DNA from: DATKWF01 sp035529715
GTDB taxonomy: Bacteria; Chloroflexota; Dehalococcoidia; Dehalococcoidales; RBG-16-60-22
Assembly: GCA_035529715.1 (NCBI GenBank)
Contig: DATKWF010000014.1
Span: 1-8,559 of the forward strand
DNA: 8,559 nt
Direction of reading: 5' to 3'
Part shown: one piece after another, positions 5,185-8,559 of the stretch
How positions within the stretch are numbered: position 1 is the stretch's first letter
Layout of the letters: each line of letters starts with the position of its first letter
The notes under the pieces: generated by a model
The model's database searches: none
What the model saw: only the letters and a program-made list of their open reading frames with translations
Told to the model about the DNA's origin: nothing
Translations under genes and position numbers: made by a program

Positions 5185-8100
5185 CTAGGAACGTCTCATC
5201 CCTGACGCTAATACCAGAACAATAACCGCCAGCAATATAATGGTCAAGAGCAAGGCACCAATTAGATATATCACCCAGTCAGGTGTGATTGGAGTTTGGT
5301 CCGGTGATTCTGTTGCCGGGGGTGGTGGTAATGGTGGTGAAACTGGTGCTGGCGGTGGTGACGGCATTGTTGGCATTACCGGTAGTGGCACCGGCACCGG
5401 TGATATGACTGCTGGCGGCACTGTGGTTGGCGCTGGCGGTATTGGGGCTGAGTTAGTGGCGAAGGCACCTACGGCGCTCCAGGCACTTTGGGTATCAGAG
5501 TTGATGGCTCTCACCTTCCAATAGTAGGTGGTGTCGTGGTTCAGGCTTAAATTACATTGCCAGGCAGTAGAAGGGAGGGCATAAGTGCCGGTCTTTATTA
5601 TTGAGGGATTAGCGAAATTAACATCTGCGGATAACAGGAGTTCGTAGGCGTCTGCCCCGGCTACGGAACTCCATTGAAACAGCGGTTTGGTTGCTACCCC
5701 CGTGGCACCGGCTTTTGGACTCTCAAGCTTGATGGCAACCGACTCGGTGTCCAGGCTGGTGGCGAACGACCATTTGGCTGACCACGGGCTTAATACTGGC
5801 TCAGCGACTCTCACTCGCCAGTAGTACGTGGTAGCTGGCTCGAGGGTTGGCAGCCGCACCGAACTGGCTTTGGTATTCCCCTCGAAGTCGCTGGGCACAG
5901 CGGAAAAGTCAGTGTCATAGTCAAGTTGCCACTGGTAGCTGGTGGCACCGCTCACTGCTTCCCAGTCAAGGTTAATATTGCTGATAGTGTAATTGACGAG
6001 AGTGCCTGCACCCGTTGTTGAATTAGATGGCGAGGTTAGGACGATAGGCGAAGTTAAACTATCGGTGAAGGTTACCAGCTTGGTATTGGCGGAATTGGTT
6101 GCCCATAATCTGTGGTCGTGTAGCCACAGTCCGGATAGAGTGGCACCATCAGCGAGACCGCGAGTTACTGTTTCAAAAACTGGACCCAGTGAGTAGGTTG
6201 GGTCAAGGCAGCGTTCCATACCAGCGTCAGTTTCGAAGTTAGCGGCATATAATGTACCATCGGCTGAAACTAATAACTGATTGAGAGTGCTACCACTGGG
6301 TAGCGTGCTGTCTATGCTCTCCCACTCGGTGCTTTTACCGATGATGAAGCGGTAGATTCCCTTATCGGCGGTGCTGCTGGCAGCGTAGACAGTGTTGTTA
6401 CTGCCAAATTTAGGGTCAAAGGCGATGGTTATGAAGCCGGCGAGAGGTGGTGAGGTGGCATCGGTCGGCAGCGGCTCAAATGAGGTGCCATTATCGCTTG
6501 ACCAGTAAACCCAGCCGCTGGTATTGCCAATCAGGATTGTCTCATCCTGTTCGTAATTCGGTGACAGGACCAGGGAGTTCAGTGATTGGTTACCGACTGC
6601 TGCTCCACTGGAGTAAGAAAAACCGCCATCAGCAGTGCTGTAGACCAGGCCGTTACTGCCGTCGTAACTGCCAATGAGCAGTGTCGTATCATTTGCTATC
6701 GCCCAGGTGTTGATTGGGAACTGGGAACCGGAGTCAGGGTCAAAAGTGAGTCGGCGTTTGAATGTTTGACCGTTATCGGTTGACTTCCATATTGCAGGAC
6801 GGCTGTTGCTGCTCCCGGCGATAAACACTGTCTGGCGGCTATTGCCGTATTGCGGAGAAAGCTTGACCAGTTCAAGGCTGTCTACATTGGTCAGGGTGCT
6901 GGCAAAAACCCTTTCCCACATGGTGCCGCCATTCAGGCTCCGCCAGAGACTGTAATCACCACCCAGTGTAAGCATGAACAGCGTATTGTCATGGTTATAG
7001 TCGGGGGAAGGTGCCAGGTCAACGATGGTGCTGATTTCGGTATCAATCAAGCTGACCTGGTTCCAGACATCCCCGCTGTCCTGGCTTACCGAGAAGGCGC
7101 TATCACTGCCGCTGGTAGCGGTATATGCCCGGTCACTGCTGGTGAAATCAGGCGCCATGAGGACATAAGTTTGGGAGCCACCGGTTGGCTCTTTGCGACT
7201 CCTCGTCCAGTTTTTGCCGCCGTCATCACTGAAGTAGGTCTGGGCGCTGGCGGCACTGCCTGCCATTAGACTGGCGGTGGTACCACTGCCGGTAATTGCC
7301 AGTCCGGTAACATCAACATTGTCCAGCCCATAAGTGTAGCCAATATCTAGGTCAGTAGCTACCGAACTGCCCGGTGCCGCTACGGCTCTGATTTTATAGA
7401 CATCCCCCTCATCGCTGCCGGTATCAATGGCGATAAACTGGATATACGCTTCGGAGGTGGCGTCATAGTCGTCGGGGAAGGTGATGGCTGCCTGGTTAGC
7501 CACGGCTACCGGAGTGGGAATTCCTGAGTTGTCCTTATCCAGACTGGCATCGCCTATGGTAGCGCCCCACCCCGCCCCGCCAAACTTGGTGGTGACCAGA
7601 GTGTCGGTCTCATCGGTTACCACCGCCACCAGCTGGCGGTCGGCGGCGTAGTCCGGGGAGAAAGCTACCGCATAAACATCGTAGTTGCCGGGGCTGGTGT
7701 CCTGCCAGCTGGGAATGACCTGTTCTTCGTCAAGGATATAGATACCCCCGAATTCGGAGTTATCGGTGTCCCTCGTGCCGACGGCAACGATAGCGCTGTC
7801 CATCTGGGTGACATCAATGGCGGTGATGGCTATGTTATTGCTGCCCGCCCCGCCCGGGTTTGGTGCCATCTGGTAAAATTTCTTGCCGCCGTCGGTGGAG
7901 CGGTAGACATCCGAGGCGGTGGCGTAGTAGATGGCATTGGCATCGTTGGGGGCGGTGGCAATATCAACTATGCTGTCCTGGACATCACCGATGTATTCCC
8001 AGCTGTAGCCGCCGTCGGTGGACTTATACAGGGTGAAGCTGAGACCTTTGCCGCAGGCGTAGATGGTGCCGTCAATGGCCATCGTCAGGTGCTGGATATC

Positions 8101-8289
8101 GGAGCCGTCAGCCAGTACCCAGTTACTGGCTCTGCCCTGGGCAGGGATATTGACTCTGGACCACTTGGCCTCGTCCGGGGAGGCAGTGGCTGGGCTGGCG
8201 GGGATTGATAAGGACAGGCTTAATAAAAAAATTACCCCCAGCGCTATAACACACGTATATAGCCGGCCGGGGGATTTAATACTCGCCAC
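5185..8289 (-). CDS. Large membrane-anchored surface protein with Asp-box (BNR) repeats and two FnIII-like domains
   Basis: 1034 residues from GTG 8289; probably an exported cell-surface or S-layer-associated protein. In order: a signal peptide (basic start, hydrophobic core VIALGVIFLLSLSLSI, probable cleavage near ASPATA-SP); a beta-propeller-like region with eight Asp-box motifs (S/T-x-D-x-G-x-x-W/F) near residues 90, 131, 354, 402, 451, 503, 551 and 598, for example KSTDGGYSW; two fibronectin III-like domains (about 748-843 and 850-945) with TYYWRVRV and TYYWKVRA; a Pro-rich stalk (about 946-1003); one transmembrane helix from W1005; and the basic tail GMRRS. Asp-boxes occur in sialidases, sortilin/VPS10-type and Ycf48-like proteins; here no sialidase catalytic set is evident, so binding or structural roles are likelier. 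The frame extends to a TTG at 8325, but that TTG is itself the -35 of the promoter and has no ribosome site. GTG 8289 is therefore preferred and translation is probably leaderless. Exact function is unknown. Confidence 0.88.
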   Translation of the reverse strand: MASIKSPGRLYTCVIALGVIFLLSLSLSIPASPATASPDEAKWSRVNIPAQGRASNWVLADGSDIQHLTMAIDGTIYACGKGLSFTLYKSTDGGYSWEYIGDVQDSIVDIATAPNDANAIYYATASDVYRSTDGGKKFYQMAPNPGGAGSNNIAITAIDVTQMDSAIVAVGTRDTDNSEFGGIYILDEEQVIPSWQDTSPGNYDVYAVAFSPDYAADRQLVAVVTDETDTLVTTKFGGAGWGATIGDASLDKDNSGIPTPVAVANQAAITFPDDYDATSEAYIQFIAIDTGSDEGDVYKIRAVAAPGSSVATDLDIGYTYGLDNVDVTGLAITGSGTTASLMAGSAASAQTYFSDDGGKNWTRSRKEPTGGSQTYVLMAPDFTSSDRAYTATSGSDSAFSVSQDSGDVWNQVSLIDTEISTIVDLAPSPDYNHDNTLFMLTLGGDYSLWRSLNGGTMWERVFASTLTNVDSLELVKLSPQYGNSRQTVFIAGSSNSRPAIWKSTDNGQTFKRRLTFDPDSGSQFPINTWAIANDTTLLIGSYDGSNGLVYSTADGGFSYSSGAAVGNQSLNSLVLSPNYEQDETILIGNTSGWVYWSSDNGTSFEPLPTDATSPPLAGFITIAFDPKFGSNNTVYAASSTADKGIYRFIIGKSTEWESIDSTLPSGSTLNQLLVSADGTLYAANFETDAGMERCLDPTYSLGPVFETVTRGLADGATLSGLWLHDHRLWATNSANTKLVTFTDSLTSPIVLTSPSNSTTGAGTLVNYTISNINLDWEAVSGATSYQWQLDYDTDFSAVPSDFEGNTKASSVRLPTLEPATTYYWRVRVAEPVLSPWSAKWSFATSLDTESVAIKLESPKAGATGVATKPLFQWSSVAGADAYELLLSADVNFANPSIIKTGTYALPSTAWQCNLSLNHDTTYYWKVRAINSDTQSAWSAVGAFATNSAPIPPAPTTVPPAVISPVPVPLPVMPTMPSPPPAPVSPPLPPPPATESPDQTPITPDWVIYLIGALLLTIILLAVIVLVLASGMRRS

Positions 8290-8296
8290 GTGGCGA
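8283..8296. promoter_or_regulatory. 14-bp perfect palindrome over the surface-protein start
   Basis: TCGCCACGTGGCGA is fully self-complementary. It lies immediately next to the -10 (8297-8302) and includes the predicted transcription start and the GTG start codon (8287-8289). The position suits a repressor operator. The message would begin in its middle, so an RNA hairpin from the whole palindrome is not expected. No regulator is identified. Confidence 0.45.
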
Positions 8297-8325
8297 ATTT
8301 TACTCCCACTATGAGGCAAAGTCAA
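8297..8325 (-). promoter_or_regulatory. Promoter of the surface-protein gene
   Basis: On the minus strand, -35 TTGACT (8320-8325), a spacer of exactly 17 bases, and -10 TAAAAT (8297-8302; 5 of 6 matches). Seven bases then precede the GTG at 8289. The -35 hexamer and the seven-base gap are the same as for the metallo-hydrolase promoter. The promoter follows the intrinsic terminator of the upstream gene, so this gene is probably its own transcription unit. Confidence 0.78.
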
Positions 8326-8332
8326 TAGGCTA

Positions 8333-8368
8333 GATAAAAAGAGAGCCCCCCGATTTCGGGGGGCTCTC
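8333..8368 (-). terminator. Rho-independent terminator of the upstream surface-protein gene
   Basis: A perfect 12-bp stem (8341-8352 with 8357-8368; arm GAGAGCCCCCCG) closes a four-base loop. On the minus strand it is followed by TTTTTATC. It lies 32 bases after the stop codon of the gene at the right edge and in its orientation. On the plus strand the downstream side lacks a T-run, so it acts mainly on the minus strand. Confidence 0.93.
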
Positions 8369-8400
8369 GAAGTTACGGACTGGTGTCCCTCAGGCTAGAA

Positions 8401-8559
8401 CTAGGCCACTCGTCTGGTTCTGACTATCAGGACTATCACCGCAATCACCAGGATGGCGCCAATGATGACTATGGCCCAGATGAAGGCCGGAGTAATTGGT
8501 GCCGGTGGCGCAGGTGCCGGTGGAATAATAATATCCGGTGGTGGCGGTGGTGTCTCAAA
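8401..8559 (-). CDS. C-terminus of a second membrane-anchored surface protein (5' part off the window)
   Basis: Only the last 52 codons and a TAG stop are visible; the gene continues beyond the right edge. The fragment has a Pro-rich stretch (TPPPPPDIIIPPAPAPPAPITP), one hydrophobic segment (WAIVIIGAILVIAVIVLIV) and a basic tail RTRRVA. This is the same stalk-helix-basic-tail arrangement as the neighbouring 1034-residue protein, and both have ITP directly before the membrane segment. It is probably a related exported protein anchored in the cytoplasmic membrane with its bulk outside. An intrinsic terminator follows the stop. The function of the missing part cannot be judged. Confidence 0.8.
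   Translation of the reverse strand, partial: FETPPPPPDIIIPPAPAPPAPITPAFIWAIVIIGAILVIAVIVLIVRTRRVA

Noticed and set aside
5240..5524. Gly-rich 94-codon plus-strand open frame
   Set aside because: It is antisense to the Pro-rich stalk of the surface protein; Gly repeats are what the complement of Pro codons gives.
8290..8325. Extension of the surface protein to the TTG at 8325
   Set aside because: This TTG is the first three bases of the -35 hexamer, has no ribosome binding site, and is upstream of the predicted transcription start.

Overview
The window looks like a chromosomal segment of a Chloroflexota bacterium, most likely a Dehalococcoidia-type lineage. The grounds are the hrcA-grpE-dnaK order under a CIRCE operator, the mid-range GC content, apparently leaderless GTG genes, and very large exported proteins held by a C-terminal Pro-rich stalk, one membrane helix and a short basic tail, with no LPXTG motif. 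The taxonomic call is an inference from gene content and could be wrong at class level.

Left part (1-3664, minus strand): a heat-shock operon reading hrcA, grpE, dnaK, with dnaK running off the left edge and dnaJ possibly beyond it. A TTGACA-N17-TAAATT promoter and a perfect 9-9-9 inverted repeat, a CIRCE variant with TTAGCAGTC arms, lie directly in front of hrcA. HrcA therefore probably represses its own operon, and DnaK/GrpE act together as chaperone and nucleotide exchange factor. The grpE stop and dnaK start codons abut.

Middle part (3700-5110): a plus-strand metallo-beta-lactamase-fold hydrolase gene, divergent from hrcA, has its own strong promoter inside the apparent 5' end of the open frame. 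The true start is therefore probably the GTG at 3738 on a leaderless message. It converges, three bases apart, on a minus-strand gene for a short N-terminal zinc ribbon followed by a long Ala/Glu/Lys/Arg helix containing three 87-bp tandem repeats. The two genes share the same extended -10 sequence, TATGCTATATT.

Right part (5185-8559, minus strand): a gene for a ~1034-residue secreted, membrane-anchored protein (signal peptide, eight Asp-box/BNR motifs, two fibronectin III-like domains, Pro-rich stalk, transmembrane helix). It has a TTGACT-N17-TAAAAT promoter exactly seven bases before a GTG codon, the same geometry as the hydrolase gene, and a 14-bp perfect palindrome overlaps that start. 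A strong intrinsic terminator separates it from the 3' end of another gene whose product carries the same kind of C-terminal anchor. These two look like tandem cell-surface proteins.

There is no RNA gene, CRISPR array, insertion sequence or phage module that I can support. No stretch longer than about 150 bases lacks a gene once dnaK is included.
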